Assembly: GCF_900116195.1 (NCBI RefSeq)
Contig: NZ_FOZW01000010.1
Location: forward strand, 62,001 to 126,000
DNA: 64,000 nt
Direction of reading: 5' to 3'
From: Alloyangia pacifica
GTDB lineage: Bacteria; Pseudomonadota; Alphaproteobacteria; Rhodobacterales; Rhodobacteraceae
The translations under genes were made by a program, and so were the position numbers. Within the stretch, counting starts at the first letter, position 1, and every line of letters starts with the position of its first letter. Shown one piece after another: positions 52,113 through 61,320 of this stretch. The notes under the pieces are model-generated. The model was not told where the DNA came from. It saw nothing but the letters and a program-made list of their open reading frames with translations, and made no database searches.

Positions 52113-52553
52113 TCAGCCCAGGGTCGCTGCGGTCAGCCATGCCAAAATAATGTAGCGCCCGGTCTTCGCCACGGCCACCAGCAACACGAAGAGCCAGAGC
52201 GGCGTGCGCATGATCCCGGCCACTACGGTGAACCCGTCGCCCAGCGGCGCCCAGCTTAGTAGCAGCGACCAGATGCCCCATTTCGCGTACCAGCGCTGCG
52301 CGCGGTCGAGCTGCGCCTCGGTGACCGGAAACCAGCGGCGGTGGCGATAGTGCTCGAGCCCGACTCCGAGGGCGTAGTTGACGACCGAGCCGAGCGTGTT
52401 GCCGATGCTCGCAACAAGCACCAGAGCCCAGACCGGCAGATCCGCGCCCAGCTGCAGGCCGACGAAGATGAGTTCCGATTGGAACGGCAGAATCGTCGCG
52501 GCCCCGAAGGCCGCGAGAAAGAGGCCGCCAAAGCTGGCAGCCTCACTTAGCAT
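52113..52553 (-). CDS. YqaA family (DedA-related) membrane protein
   Basis: The 146-residue protein has four hydrophobic helices and the YqaA pattern: FLAAFGAATILPFQSELIFVGLQ, VASIGNTLGSVVNYALGVGLE, WGIWSLLLSWAPLGDGFTVVAGIMRTP and a final helix. DedA-like proteins are phospholipid scramblases or flippases; the short YqaA branch is poorly studied. It is a single gene between the NYN-domain gene and ispH on the same strand. Confidence 0.85.
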   Translation of the reverse strand: MLSEAASFGGLFLAAFGAATILPFQSELIFVGLQLGADLPVWALVLVASIGNTLGSVVNYALGVGLEHYRHRRWFPVTEAQLDRAQRWYAKWGIWSLLLSWAPLGDGFTVVAGIMRTPLWLFVLLVAVAKTGRYIILAWLTAATLG

Positions 52554-52606
52554 GGGCGGCAGACCTCATCCCCATAAAATCCGCCAGCCCTGTTCTTAGC
52601 CAGGGA

Positions 52607-53179
52607 TCAGTTCCCGTTGGCGACTTCGAAGTTGCGCTCCGCCTGCTGCTCGCGCGGCGGACGACCGATGACTTCGCGCAGCTCGTCGAGCTCGATGAAG
52701 TTGTCGGCCTGACGGCGGAGTTCATCCGCGATCATCGGCGGCTGGCTGCGGATCGTCGAGACGACCGAAACGCGCACACCCTGACGCTGCAGGCTCTCGA
52801 TCAGCGGCCGGAAGTCCCCATCCCCAGAGAACAACACGATGTGATCGACGCGCGGCGCGAGTTCCATGGCATCGACCGTCAGCTCGATGTCCATGTTGCC
52901 CTTCACCTTACGGCGGCCCTGCGCGTCGGTATATTCCTTCGCGGGTTTGGTCACCATGGTGAAGCCGTTGTAGTGCAGCCAGTCCACCAGCGGGCGGATC
53001 GGCGAATATTCGTCGTTTTCGAGGAGCGCCGTGTAATAGAAGGCGCGCACCATCTTGCCGCGACGCACGAATTCTTGTCTGAGCAGCTTGTAGTCGATGT
53101 CGAAGCCGAGGGCTTTGGCGGCTGCGTACAGGTTGGACCCGTCAATGAACAGCGCCAACCGTTCGTCCTTGTAAAACAT
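52607..53179 (-). CDS. NYN domain (LabA/DUF88) protein
   Basis: The 190-residue protein has the PIN-like nuclease fold of the NYN family: LALFIDGSNLYAAAKALGF with the first Asp, GNMDIELTVDAMELAP with the second acidic pair, and IVLFSGDGDFRPLIESLQRQGVRVSVVS with the SGDGDF motif. These suggest metal-dependent RNA cleavage or binding. A short acidic C-terminal tail follows. ATG 53179 follows AAAGGA. It diverges from folK. Confidence 0.9.
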   Translation of the reverse strand: MFYKDERLALFIDGSNLYAAAKALGFDIDYKLLRQEFVRRGKMVRAFYYTALLENDEYSPIRPLVDWLHYNGFTMVTKPAKEYTDAQGRRKVKGNMDIELTVDAMELAPRVDHIVLFSGDGDFRPLIESLQRQGVRVSVVSTIRSQPPMIADELRRQADNFIELDELREVIGRPPREQQAERNFEVANGN

Positions 53180-53312
53180 CAAATGTCCTTTCGAGTAATC
53201 GGGACGTCGCATCCGTGAGTGGAAAAATGGAACAATGGACGCCCTATTCTGAGAGTAAGCGTTTCGGGCAGCTTTTCAAGCAGCGCAATATATGCAGAAG
53301 GATAGTGTAAGC

Positions 53313-53879
53313 ATGGCTTTCCAGCCGGAAATACTTATCGCACTGGGGGCGAACCTGCCGTCGGAGGCGGGCAGTCCACTGCAGACGCTCCGGTCGGCGC
53401 TCACTGCCCTCGCGCGCGAGGGCTATGCTGTGGACGAGGTCAGCAAGTTCTATGCAACACCTTGTTTTCCAGCAGGTTTCGGTCCGGACTATTGCAATGC
53501 CTGCGCGCGCCTGACCGGGCCAACGGACCCGTCCAGGATCCTCGCAGCCCTGCACCGCGTCGAAGCGCAGTTCGGTCGCGAACGCGAGCGCCGCTGGGGC
53601 AGCCGTTCGCTGGATCTGGATCTGCTCGCCGTTGGCGAAACCGTGATGCCTGATGAGGCAACACAATCCCGCTGGCGGGAAATCGCCGTCGAGGAGCAAA
53701 CTCAAAGGACTCCTGACACGCTGATTCTGCCGCACCCCCGGCTGCAGGACCGCGCATTCGTTCTGGTACCCCTTTGTGATATTGCCGCGAATTGGCGTCA
53801 CCCAATTCTTGATCGCACCGCCAGAGAGCTCTGCGAGGCGTTGCCCGAAGAGACCCGCGCAGAGGTCGTTCCAATGTGA
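53313..53879 (+). CDS. folK: 2-amino-4-hydroxy-6-hydroxymethyldihydropteridine diphosphokinase
   Basis: FolK transfers pyrophosphate from ATP to the pterin in folate synthesis. The 188-residue protein has LIALGANLP, the signature RRWGSRSLDLDLLAVGE with the two catalytic Asp residues (DLD), and LILPHPRLQDRAFVLVPL. ATG 53313 (MAFQPEIL) is preferred with AAGGA ten bases upstream; ATG 53292 would add seven residues. It is followed by rpoZ, as in many alphaproteobacteria. Confidence 0.94.
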   Translation: MAFQPEILIALGANLPSEAGSPLQTLRSALTALAREGYAVDEVSKFYATPCFPAGFGPDYCNACARLTGPTDPSRILAALHRVEAQFGRERERRWGSRSLDLDLLAVGETVMPDEATQSRWREIAVEEQTQRTPDTLILPHPRLQDRAFVLVPLCDIAANWRHPILDRTARELCEALPEETRAEVVPM

Positions 53880-53912
53880 ATGACGCGCGGCGCAGCGACG
53901 CGGCGTTTGCGC

Positions 53913-53941
53913 TTGTCAATCTTCGGGCATCGCGCTAGGAG
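53913..53941 (+). promoter_or_regulatory. Possible promoter of rpoZ
   Basis: TTGTCA (53913-53918) and TAGGAG (53936-53941) are 17 bases apart, upstream of rpoZ. The -35 box is good but the -10 box is weak, so it is only a candidate. Confidence 0.35.
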
Positions 53942-53977
53942 TCTCATTTCTTACGGTCAACCGAAGGTGAAACGCTC

Positions 53978-54310
53978 ATGGCCCGCGTCACGGTAGAAGA
54001 CTGCGTAGACAAGGTTCCCAACCGCTTCGAGCTGGTGATGCTCGCGTCGCATCGCGCACGCGAAGTGGCATCCGGTGCGCCGATCACCGTCGATCGCGAC
54101 AACGACAAGAACCCGGTGGTCGCCCTGCGCGAAATCGCCGAGGAAACCCAGTCGGCGGATGAGCTGCGCGAACGCCTGATCGAGGTGGACGAGCCCGAAG
54201 AGGACAGCATGGCGCTCCTCATGGGTGCAGAGCAGGACAAGCCCGCTGACGACGACATGTCGGAAGAGAAGCTCCTGCGCGCCCTGATGGAAGCGCAAGG
54301 AGAGAGCTGA
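53978..54310 (+). CDS. rpoZ: RNA polymerase omega subunit
   Basis: The 110-residue protein begins [32 protein letters not shown], the diagnostic omega N-terminus that wraps the beta' subunit, and has the alphaproteobacterial acidic C-terminal part ([21 protein letters not shown]). It helps fold the polymerase and binds ppGpp at the beta'-omega site. The gene lies just upstream of rsh, the (p)ppGpp enzyme, an arrangement conserved in many proteobacteria. Confidence 0.96.
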   Translation: MARVTVEDCVDKVPNRFELVMLASHRAREVASGAPITVDRDNDKNPVVALREIAEETQSADELRERLIEVDEPEEDSMALLMGAEQDKPADDDMSEEKLLRALMEAQGES

Positions 54311-54349
54311 GGGGCTCGCCTTTGCGGGCCAGGGTAAGGATAGGCGCCC

Positions 54350-56488
54350 ATGATCGCGGCGGAAGACCTTGTTGCACTGGTCCGCAACTACAATCCAAAG
54401 ACCAATGAAAAGCTGATCCGCGAGGCCTATGACTATGGCCTGCGGATGCATGAGGGACAGTATCGCCATTCGGGCGAGCTGTACTTCACCCATCCCGTTG
54501 CCGTTGCCGCCATCCTCACCGAGCAGCAACTGGACGACGCGACGATCATCACCGCCCTGCTGCACGATACGATCGAGGACACCCGCGCCTCCTATCAGGA
54601 TGTCGCAGACCGCTTCGGCACCGAGGTGGCGGACCTGGTCGACGGGGTCACCAAGCTGACCAACCTGCAGCTCTCCTCTTCCGAGACCAAGCAGGCCGAG
54701 AATTTCCGCAAGCTCTTCATGGCGATGTCCCGCGACCTGCGGGTGATTCTGGTGAAGCTCGCCGACCGTCTGCACAACATGCGGACGATCAAGGCGATGC
54801 GTCCGGAAAAGCAGGTGCAGAAAGCCCGCGAGACCATGGACATCTATGCGCCGCTCGCCGGCCGCATGGGCATGCAGTGGATGCGCGAAGAGCTCGAGGA
54901 TCTGGCGTTCCGGGTGCTCAACCCCGAGGGGCGCGCCTCGATCATCCGCCGCTTCATCAACCTGCAAAAGGAAGCCGGCGACGTGATCCACCGGATCACC
55001 GGCGACATGCGCCACGAGCTCGAAGAGGCGCAGATCGAGGCCGAGGTCTTCGGCCGCGCCAAGAAGCCCTACTCGATCTGGCGCAAGATGCAGGAAAAGG
55101 GCATGGGCTTCTCGCGCCTTTCGGACATCTACGGCTTCCGTGTCATCACCCGCTCCGAGATGGACACCTACCGCGCGCTCGGCGTGATCCACCAGCGCTG
55201 GCGCGCCGTGCCGGGCCGGTTCAAGGATTACGTCAGCCAGCCGAAATCCAATGGCTACCGCTCGATCCACACGACGGTCTCGGGCCGCGACGGCAAGCGC
55301 GTCGAGGTGCAGATCCGCACCCGTCAGATGCACGACGTGGCCGAGACCGGCGTTGCCGCGCATTGGTCCTACCGTGATGGCGTGCGCTCCGAGAACCCCT
55401 TTGCCGTGGATCCCGCGCGCTGGATCTCCTCGCTGACCGAGCAGTTCGACGCCGAGGAGGATCACGACGAATTCCTCGAGGCGGTGAAGCTCGAGATGTA
55501 TTCGGACAAGGTGTTCTGCTTCACGCCCAAGGGCGACGTGGTGAAGCTGCCGCGCGGTGCCACGCCGCTCGACTACGCCTATGCCATCCACACCCGCATC
55601 GGCTCGGCCTGTGTCGGCGCCAAGGTCGACGGCATCCGCGTGCCGCTCTGGACCCGGCTGAAGAACGGCCAGTCGGTCGAGATCATCACCGCCGAGGGGC
55701 AGACGCCGCAGGCGACCTGGCTCGACATCGCCACCACCGGCAAGGCGCGCAGCGCCATCCGCCGCGCCCTGCGCGAGGCGGGCCGCGGTCGGTTCATCAA
55801 GCTGGGGCAGGAGCTGGCGCGTTCCGCCTTCGAGCATGTCGGCAAGAAATCCACCGACAAGGTGCTGGAGAAGGCCGCCAAGACGCTGCGCCTCGAGGAT
55901 GCCGACGAGCTGCTCGCCCGCCTTGGTAGCGCGGAGTTGACCACCCGCGAGGTTGTGCACGCGGTCTATCCCGACCTGACGCCCTCGGACGCGCATGAGG
56001 TCGAGATGCAGCGTGCGGTCATCGGTCTCGAGCCGGGAACCGGCTTCACCCGGGCGCGCTGCTGCCAGCCGCTGCCCGGCGAGCGGATCGTCGGCATCAC
56101 CAAGCGCGGCAAGGGCGTCTTCGTGCATGCCATCGACTGCGAATCGCTGGCCAAATACGAAGACCAGCCGGAGCGCTGGGTTGACCTGCATTGGGCCGAC
56201 GGCACCCACCCCGCAGCCTACGACATGAGCCTTGACCTCACGGTCGGCAACGATGCCGGGGTGCTCGGGCGCATTTGCACCTTGATCGGCGAGCGCGGGG
56301 CCAATATCTCGGACCTGCACTTCATCGACCGGAAACCCGACTTCTTCAGACTCCAGATCGACGTGGAACTGAGGGACGCCGAGCACCTCCATTCGGTGAT
56401 GTCCGCACTCGAAGCCGAAAGCGACGTGGCCTCCGTCAGCCGCCATCGCGACACCTCCCTGGCGGCCGTGCCTGCCGCCGCGGAGTAA
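54350..56488 (+). CDS. rsh: Bifunctional (p)ppGpp synthetase/hydrolase (RSH)
   Basis: The 712-residue enzyme makes and degrades the stringent-response alarmone. The HD hydrolase site is intact (THPVAVAAIL and LLHDTIED with His72, Asp73, Glu76, Asp77). The synthetase domain contains YGFRVITRSEMDTYRALGVIH and PGRFKDYVSQPKSNGYRSIHT; the RxKD pattern (RFKD) marks bifunctional enzymes. A TGS domain (KLPRGATPLDYAYAIHT) and a C-terminal ACT domain follow. It is the single long RSH expected in alphaproteobacteria and sits between rpoZ and the DUF2062 gene. Confidence 0.96.
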   Translation: MIAAEDLVALVRNYNPKTNEKLIREAYDYGLRMHEGQYRHSGELYFTHPVAVAAILTEQQLDDATIITALLHDTIEDTRASYQDVADRFGTEVADLVDGVTKLTNLQLSSSETKQAENFRKLFMAMSRDLRVILVKLADRLHNMRTIKAMRPEKQVQKARETMDIYAPLAGRMGMQWMREELEDLAFRVLNPEGRASIIRRFINLQKEAGDVIHRITGDMRHELEEAQIEAEVFGRAKKPYSIWRKMQEKGMGFSRLSDIYGFRVITRSEMDTYRALGVIHQRWRAVPGRFKDYVSQPKSNGYRSIHTTVSGRDGKRVEVQIRTRQMHDVAETGVAAHWSYRDGVRSENPFAVDPARWISSLTEQFDAEEDHDEFLEAVKLEMYSDKVFCFTPKGDVVKLPRGATPLDYAYAIHTRIGSACVGAKVDGIRVPLWTRLKNGQSVEIITAEGQTPQATWLDIATTGKARSAIRRALREAGRGRFIKLGQELARSAFEHVGKKSTDKVLEKAAKTLRLEDADELLARLGSAELTTREVVHAVYPDLTPSDAHEVEMQRAVIGLEPGTGFTRARCCQPLPGERIVGITKRGKGVFVHAIDCESLAKYEDQPERWVDLHWADGTHPAAYDMSLDLTVGNDAGVLGRICTLIGERGANISDLHFIDRKPDFFRLQIDVELRDAEHLHSVMSALEAESDVASVSRHRDTSLAAVPAAAE

Positions 56489-56509
56489 TGAAAGAGGGGA
56501 AGGGCGCCA

Positions 56510-57163
56510 TTGGTTTTCAAGCGGCGCGACAAACGGCCAGTCTGGAGGGCCGTGCTCGAGTTCTTCTGGCCGCGTGGCGGCTGGGGGCGCGCCGCCCGTT
56601 ACGTCCAGTATCGCCTGCACCGGCTCCCTGATTCCCCTGAAAAGATCGCCCGCGGCATCTTTGCCGGCGTGTTCACCACATTCACCCCGCTTTACGGGCT
56701 GCATTTCGTCGTCGCCGCCACGATCGCCTGGCTGGTACGTGGCAATATCCTCGCGGCGCTGCTCGGCACCTTCTTCGGCAACCCGCTGACCTACGTGCCC
56801 ATCGGCATCGTCTCGCTGGAACTGGGATATTTCCTGCTGGGCATCGACCGGCGCTCGCCGCATCACGCCTCGCTGCTCGAGAAGTTCACCTATGCCGGGA
56901 ACGACCTGTGGCACAACATCTGCGCCGTCTTCACCGGGGACGCGGCCGACTGGACCAACCTGCGGATCTTTTTCCACGAGGTCTTCTACCCCTACCTGAT
57001 CGGCGGCATCCTTCCCGGGATCATCGCGGGGCTGGTGGCCTACTACCTCTCGGTGCCGGTCATCCGCGCCTATCAGAACCGCCGCCGCGGGGCGCTGAAG
57101 AAAAAGCTCGCCGCCCTGAAAAAGAAGCAGAAAGCGGCTGACGAGAGCGGCGCGGCGGACTAG
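56510..57163 (+). CDS. DUF2062 family membrane protein
   Basis: The 217-residue protein has the DUF2062 core: DSPEKIARGIFAGVFTTFTPLYGLHFVVAATIAWLVRGNILAALLGTFFGNPLTYVPI, two to four membrane helices, and a Lys-rich cytoplasmic tail. The function is unknown. TTG 56510 has an AGGGGAAGGG ribosome site upstream and starts MVFKRRDKRPVWR. It is 21 bases after rsh, likely the same transcript, and pdxJ follows. Confidence 0.85.
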   Translation: MVFKRRDKRPVWRAVLEFFWPRGGWGRAARYVQYRLHRLPDSPEKIARGIFAGVFTTFTPLYGLHFVVAATIAWLVRGNILAALLGTFFGNPLTYVPIGIVSLELGYFLLGIDRRSPHHASLLEKFTYAGNDLWHNICAVFTGDAADWTNLRIFFHEVFYPYLIGGILPGIIAGLVAYYLSVPVIRAYQNRRRGALKKKLAALKKKQKAADESGAAD

Positions 57164-57208
57164 GGTCCGGCGCGAACCGACCCTCTATCGTCCCCCGGAG
57201 GACACGCG

Positions 57209-57961
57209 ATGACCACCTATGCCGGCCGCCTGAGACTTGGCGTCAACATCGACCACGTCGCCACTGTGCGCAACGCCCGCGGCAGCGCCTACCCCTGCCC
57301 GCTGCGCGCCGCGAAGATCGCCGAGGAGGCCGGCGCGGACGGCATCACCGCGCACCTGCGCGAAGACCGCCGCCACATCTCGGACGCCGACATCGACGGG
57401 CTGATGGAGACGCTCTCGGTGCCGCTCAACTTCGAGATGGCCGCCACCGACGAGATGCAGGCCATCGCCCTGCGTCACAAGCCGCATGCCGTCTGCATCG
57501 TCCCCGAGAAGCGCGAGGAGCGCACCACCGAGGGCGGGCTGGAAGTGGCACGCGAGGAGAACCGGCTGGCGCATTTCATCGCGCCGCTGCGCGAGGCGGG
57601 CTGCCGGGTGTCGATCTTCATCGCCCCCGACAAGCCGCAGATCGAAGCCGCGCATCGCATCGGCGCGCAGGTGATCGAACTGCACACCGGCGCCTATTGC
57701 GACTTCCATTCCGAAGGCAAGTTCGCGGAGCGCGACGCCGAGCTAGAGCGCCTGCGCGACATGGCTGCCTTCGCCCATTCTCTGGGGCTCGAGGTCCACG
57801 CCGGCCACGGGCTGACCTACGAGACGGTCAAGCCCATCGCCGCCTTCCCCGAGGTGGTCGAGCTGAACATCGGCCACTTCCTGATCGGCGAGGCGATCTT
57901 CCTCGGCCTTGGCCCGGCGATCGCCGAGATGCGCCGCCTGATGGACGAAGCACGGGCCTGA
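57209..57961 (+). CDS. pdxJ: Pyridoxine 5'-phosphate synthase
   Basis: PdxJ closes the pyridine ring of vitamin B6 from 1-deoxyxylulose phosphate and 3-amino-1-hydroxyacetone phosphate. The 250-residue TIM barrel shows [18 protein letters not shown] at the start, [32 protein letters not shown] with the catalytic Glu, and [13 protein letters not shown] near the end. ATG 57209 follows CCGGAGGA. It is the last gene of the rpoZ-rsh group before the minus-strand LysR gene. Confidence 0.96.
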   Translation: MTTYAGRLRLGVNIDHVATVRNARGSAYPCPLRAAKIAEEAGADGITAHLREDRRHISDADIDGLMETLSVPLNFEMAATDEMQAIALRHKPHAVCIVPEKREERTTEGGLEVAREENRLAHFIAPLREAGCRVSIFIAPDKPQIEAAHRIGAQVIELHTGAYCDFHSEGKFAERDAELERLRDMAAFAHSLGLEVHAGHGLTYETVKPIAAFPEVVELNIGHFLIGEAIFLGLGPAIAEMRRLMDEARA

Positions 57962-57979
57962 GCCCCTGCCGGGCGGGGC

Positions 57980-58876
57980 TCAGCCCTCGCCCAGCCCCTC
58001 CTCGCGCAGCGTCTTCTTCAGCCAGCGCCGGAAGAGCTGCTGGTCCGGCCCCGGCACCCGGTCCGGCGCCGAGACCAGCGCGTAGCGGAACCCGGTGCGC
58101 CGGTAGCGCGGGAACGGCATGACGAGGCTACCCATGCGCAGCGCGTCATGCACCAGGACCTCGAAGGCGAGGAAGACCCCCATCCCCGAGATCGCCGCGT
58201 CGAGACACATGGCGGAATCGGGAAATTCCGGACCTTCGCCAAGAATGTCGTCCGAAACACCCTCCGGCCCCAGCCAGGCATCCCAACCGAACATCGCCGC
58301 CGGATCGCGGATGATCGGCACCCGCGACAGGTCGGCGGGTGTGCGAAGCTGGCAGGCCACCTCGGGACTGCAGACCGGCACGATCAGCTGGTCGAAGAGC
58401 GGCTCGGCTTTCACCCCCGGCCAGTCGCCCGGCCCGATGCGGATGCCGAAGTCCATGTCGGCGCGCGCCGGATCGATCAGCCCGGTATTGATGTCGATGC
58501 GCACCTTGATATCGGGGTGCTGGGCGTAGAAGTCCTTCAGCCGCCAGATCAGCCAGCGCGTCGCGAAGATCGGCGCGACCGAGATCGTCACCACCTTGTC
58601 GCGGCGGTGCTCCAGCGCCTCCACCGCCTGGCTGACGCGGGCGAACCCCTCGCCGAGCCGCGACAGGAACTCCGCCGCCTCGGGGCGCACCAGCATCCCC
58701 TCGCGGCTGCGGTCGAAGAGCTGCAGCCCCAGTGCCTTCTCGGCACGGGCGACCTGCTGGCTGACCGCCCCGATCGAACTGCCGAGCTCCGCCGCGGCGC
58801 GCGACAGCGTGCCGTTCCGGGCGACCGCCTCGATCACCCGCAGTCCATGGAGGGAGTGTGCGTTCAGGCTCTTCAT
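57980..58876 (-). CDS. LysR family transcriptional regulator (GcvA-like)
   Basis: The 298-residue regulator has an N-terminal winged helix-turn-helix (LHGLRVIEAVARNGTLSRAAAELGSSIGAVSQQVARAEKALGLQLFDRS) and a C-terminal effector domain of the GcvA type (ISVAPIFATRWLIWRL ... DFGIRIGPGDW). The inducer is unknown. It is divergent from a small gene at 58964 with an AT-rich space of 87 bases between, the usual layout for a LysR regulator and its target; control of the downstream acpS-lepB-rnc-era genes cannot be excluded. Confidence 0.92.
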   Translation of the reverse strand: MKSLNAHSLHGLRVIEAVARNGTLSRAAAELGSSIGAVSQQVARAEKALGLQLFDRSREGMLVRPEAAEFLSRLGEGFARVSQAVEALEHRRDKVVTISVAPIFATRWLIWRLKDFYAQHPDIKVRIDINTGLIDPARADMDFGIRIGPGDWPGVKAEPLFDQLIVPVCSPEVACQLRTPADLSRVPIIRDPAAMFGWDAWLGPEGVSDDILGEGPEFPDSAMCLDAAISGMGVFLAFEVLVHDALRMGSLVMPFPRYRRTGFRYALVSAPDRVPGPDQQLFRRWLKKTLREEGLGEG

Positions 58877-58963
58877 TCACATGAGCTAAACCCTGCCATG
58901 CAGGATGTGCAATTAAATATGCGCATTGAACGCTTATGTTTTAGCCAAATGAAAGGATACCAT

Positions 58964-59185
58964 ATGAAACAGATTCTCCTGGCCCTGTTCGGGCCTTCGC
59001 CTCACACCGAGCCCGTCCACCGTGGCCCGCTCGACCACCCCGAGATCGCCCGCATGGGTCCCCGCGAACTCGCCGACCTGCCGCTGCCGCGCATGGCCGA
59101 GGTCGAAGAGCGCCTGCCTTTGCGCCTGCCTCGTGCCACCCGCCACCCTGCCACCACCCCCCGCCTCTCCGTCCCCTGCGCTTGA
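58964..59185 (+). CDS. Small uncharacterised protein divergent from the LysR gene
   Basis: ATG 58964 is preceded by a strong GAAAGGA site and an AT-rich promoter region, which is why I trust this frame of 73 residues. The peptide begins [20 protein letters not shown], has a middle [19 protein letters not shown] segment, and ends in a low-complexity Pro/Arg/Thr tail. No domain is recognised. The divergent LysR gene may control it. acpS starts 58 bases later, so they may share a transcript. Confidence 0.6.
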   Translation: MKQILLALFGPSPHTEPVHRGPLDHPEIARMGPRELADLPLPRMAEVEERLPLRLPRATRHPATTPRLSVPCA

Positions 59186-59243
59186 CAGCGCCGCCGCGAT
59201 GCGGTTCCCCGGACAGCGGGAGCAACACGGAGCGGCGCGGCAG

Positions 59244-59663
59244 ATGATCCTCGGAATCGGCACGGACCTGGCGAATATCGAGCGGATCGAGGCGACCCTG
59301 GCGCGCTTCGGCGACCGCTTCCGCAACCGCGTCTTCACCGAGACCGAGCAGCGCAAGGCCGAACGCCGCAAGGATGTCGCCGGCACCTACGCAAAGAGAT
59401 GGGCGGCCAAGGAGGCCTGTTCCAAGGCGCTCGGCACCGGGCTGCGCATGGGCATCTCCTGGAAAGACATGGCGGTGACCAACCTGCCGACCGGCCAGCC
59501 GGTGATGCATGTCACCGGATGGGCCAAGGAGCGGCTCGACCTGATGACCCCGCCCGGCCACGAGGCGATCATCCACGTGACGCTGACCGACGATCATCCC
59601 TGGGCGCAGGCTTTCGTGGTGATCGAAGCACGCCCGCTCGGGGCGGCGATCACGCCGGGGTAA
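59244..59663 (+). CDS. acpS: Holo-[acyl-carrier-protein] synthase
   Basis: AcpS attaches the phosphopantetheine arm of CoA to the acyl carrier protein. The 139-residue protein starts [22 protein letters not shown] (magnesium-binding Asp in GTDL) and has [18 protein letters not shown] with the metal-binding Glu. Length and motifs are typical. ATG 59244 is the family start; GGAG lies 11 bases upstream. It is followed by lepB after a twin palindrome element. Confidence 0.95.
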   Translation: MILGIGTDLANIERIEATLARFGDRFRNRVFTETEQRKAERRKDVAGTYAKRWAAKEACSKALGTGLRMGISWKDMAVTNLPTGQPVMHVTGWAKERLDLMTPPGHEAIIHVTLTDDHPWAQAFVVIEARPLGAAITPG

Positions 59664-59671
59664 CGCGCGGA

Positions 59672-59715
59672 CAAAACCCTTCGAAGGGTTTTGCAAATCT
59701 CTTGGAAGAGATTTG
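59672..59715. repeat. Twin palindrome element, copy 2
   Basis: Two abutting 22-bp palindromes (59672-59693 perfect, with a TTCGAA centre; 59694-59715 with a TTGGAA centre) repeat the design at 37880. Outer arms CGGACAAA and TTTGTCCG (59668-59675 and 59712-59719) can close both hairpins into a cruciform. It lies between acpS and lepB. Confidence 0.85.
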
Positions 59716-59803
59716 TCCGGCCCCAGCGCTGGCTTGACACTCTCCCCGCCCCCGCCCATGAAGCCTTGAAACCAAGGCACATCGAGGCACAGGGCGGATT
59801 TCC

Positions 59804-60637
59804 ATGGCGAAAGAAGAGAAATCGGGCGGGATCTGGGAAACCGTCAAGACGGTGTTCTGGGCGCTGATCATCGCGGGCGTCTTCCGCACGCTGTTCTTCC
59901 AGCCCTTCTGGATCCCCTCCGGCTCGATGAAGGACACGCTGCTGATCGGCGACTTCCTCTTCGTCAACAAGATGACCTACGGCTATTCCTACGCCTCCTG
60001 TCCGTCGATCCGCCTGAACTCCTTCGGCATCAACATCGACGCCAAGGACGTTTGCGGCTTCCTCGACGGCGACAACACCCGCCTCTTCGGCTCCGAGCCC
60101 GAGCGCGGCGACGTCGTGGTCTTCCGCCACCCGGTCAACGGCACCGATTTCATCAAACGGGTGATCGGCCTGCCGGGCGACCAGATCCAGGTCAAGCAGG
60201 GGTTGCTCTACATCAACGGCACCCCGGTCGAGGTCGAGTCCAATGGCACCTTCACCGAGACCGCCGAGCCGCAGGGACCGCAAGGCCTGCGCCCGCGCTG
60301 CGAGAACGGCCCGGTCGGCACCGGCGGTGTCTGCGAAAAATCGCGCTGGACCGAAACGCTGCCCAATGGCGTGAAGCATGATATCCTCAACATCGGAATG
60401 CAGGGATCGGACAACACGCCGATCTACACCGTGCCCGAGGGTCATTTCTTCATGATGGGTGACAACCGCGACAACTCCGCAGACAGCCGCGTGCCGAACG
60501 CCGCGGGCGGCGTCGGCTTCGTGCCCTTCGAGAACATCATCGGCAAGGCGACGCGCGTCATGTTCTCCTCGTCGGGCCGCTCGATGCTGTTCTTCTGGAC
60601 CTGGCGCGGCGACCGGTTCTTCCACAAGATCACATGA
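59804..60637 (+). CDS. lepB: Signal peptidase I
   Basis: LepB cleaves signal peptides of exported proteins at the outer face of the inner membrane. The 277-residue protein has a single N-terminal membrane helix (about residues 13-33), the catalytic Ser41 in PSGSMKDTL, and the general-base Lys118 in [11 protein letters not shown]. The last box [11 protein letters not shown] lies near residue 220. ATG 59804 is the family start. Its stop overlaps the rnc start by four bases (ATGA). Confidence 0.96.
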   Translation: MAKEEKSGGIWETVKTVFWALIIAGVFRTLFFQPFWIPSGSMKDTLLIGDFLFVNKMTYGYSYASCPSIRLNSFGINIDAKDVCGFLDGDNTRLFGSEPERGDVVVFRHPVNGTDFIKRVIGLPGDQIQVKQGLLYINGTPVEVESNGTFTETAEPQGPQGLRPRCENGPVGTGGVCEKSRWTETLPNGVKHDILNIGMQGSDNTPIYTVPEGHFFMMGDNRDNSADSRVPNAAGGVGFVPFENIIGKATRVMFSSSGRSMLFFWTWRGDRFFHKIT

Positions 60638-61320
60638 AGCGTTCGGCCGAGATAGAAGCGCTGGAGCAGCGGCTGGGGCATCGGTTTGAGCGGCCCGAGT
60701 TGCTGCGCCGCGCGCTGACCCATTCGTCCATGTCCGGCCCCGGCCGCGAGGACAACCAGCGGCTCGAGTTCCTCGGCGACCGCGTGCTCGGCCTCGTCAT
60801 GGCCGAGGCGCTTCTGGGCGAGGACCGCAAGGCCTCCGAGGGCCAGCTCGCGCCGCGCTTCAACGCGCTGGTGCGCAAGGAGGCCTGCGCCGAGGTCGCC
60901 CGCGACGTCGACATCGGTGCCGCACTGAAACTTGGCCGCTCCGAGATGATGTCGGGCGGGCGGCGCAAGCAGGCGCTGCTCGGCGACGCGATGGAGGCAG
61001 TGATCGCGGCGGTCTACCTCGACGGTGGCTTCGAGGTCGCGCGCGAGATGATCCTGCGGCTCTGGGGCGCGCGGGTCTCGACCGTGCAGCAGGACGCACG
61101 CGATCCCAGGACCTCGCTGCAGGAATGGGCACAGGCGCGCGGCATGACCCCGCCCGCCTATGTCGAGACGGCGCGCTCCGGCCCCGACCACGCACCGGTT
61201 TTCACCATCGAGGTGCGGCTCGCCTCCGGTCAGAAGGCCGACGCGACCGCCGGTTCCAAGCGCAAAGCCGAACAGGAAGCCGCCGCCGCGCTGCTGGCGC
61301 AAGTCACCGCGAATGACTGA
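60634..61320 (+). CDS. rnc: Ribonuclease III
   Basis: RNase III cuts double-stranded RNA during rRNA maturation and antisense control. The 228-residue protein has the catalytic signature [20 protein letters not shown] near residue 46, the second acidic site in [18 protein letters not shown], and a C-terminal dsRNA-binding domain ([22 protein letters not shown] ... [16 protein letters not shown]). It overlaps lepB upstream and the EamA gene downstream, so the cluster is translated as a coupled series. Confidence 0.96.
   Translation: MKRSAEIEALEQRLGHRFERPELLRRALTHSSMSGPGREDNQRLEFLGDRVLGLVMAEALLGEDRKASEGQLAPRFNALVRKEACAEVARDVDIGAALKLGRSEMMSGGRRKQALLGDAMEAVIAAVYLDGGFEVAREMILRLWGARVSTVQQDARDPRTSLQEWAQARGMTPPAYVETARSGPDHAPVFTIEVRLASGQKADATAGSKRKAEQEAAAALLAQVTAND

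Noticed and set aside
53957-56977. Minus-strand open frame of about 1000 codons opposite rpoZ and rsh
   Set aside because: It is antisense to two well-identified genes, and its sequence is Asp/His/Arg-rich without family features.
58148-58963. Plus-strand frame opposite the LysR gene running into the small gene at 58964
   Set aside because: Only the last 73 codons have a ribosome site and lie outside the LysR gene; the rest is antisense.
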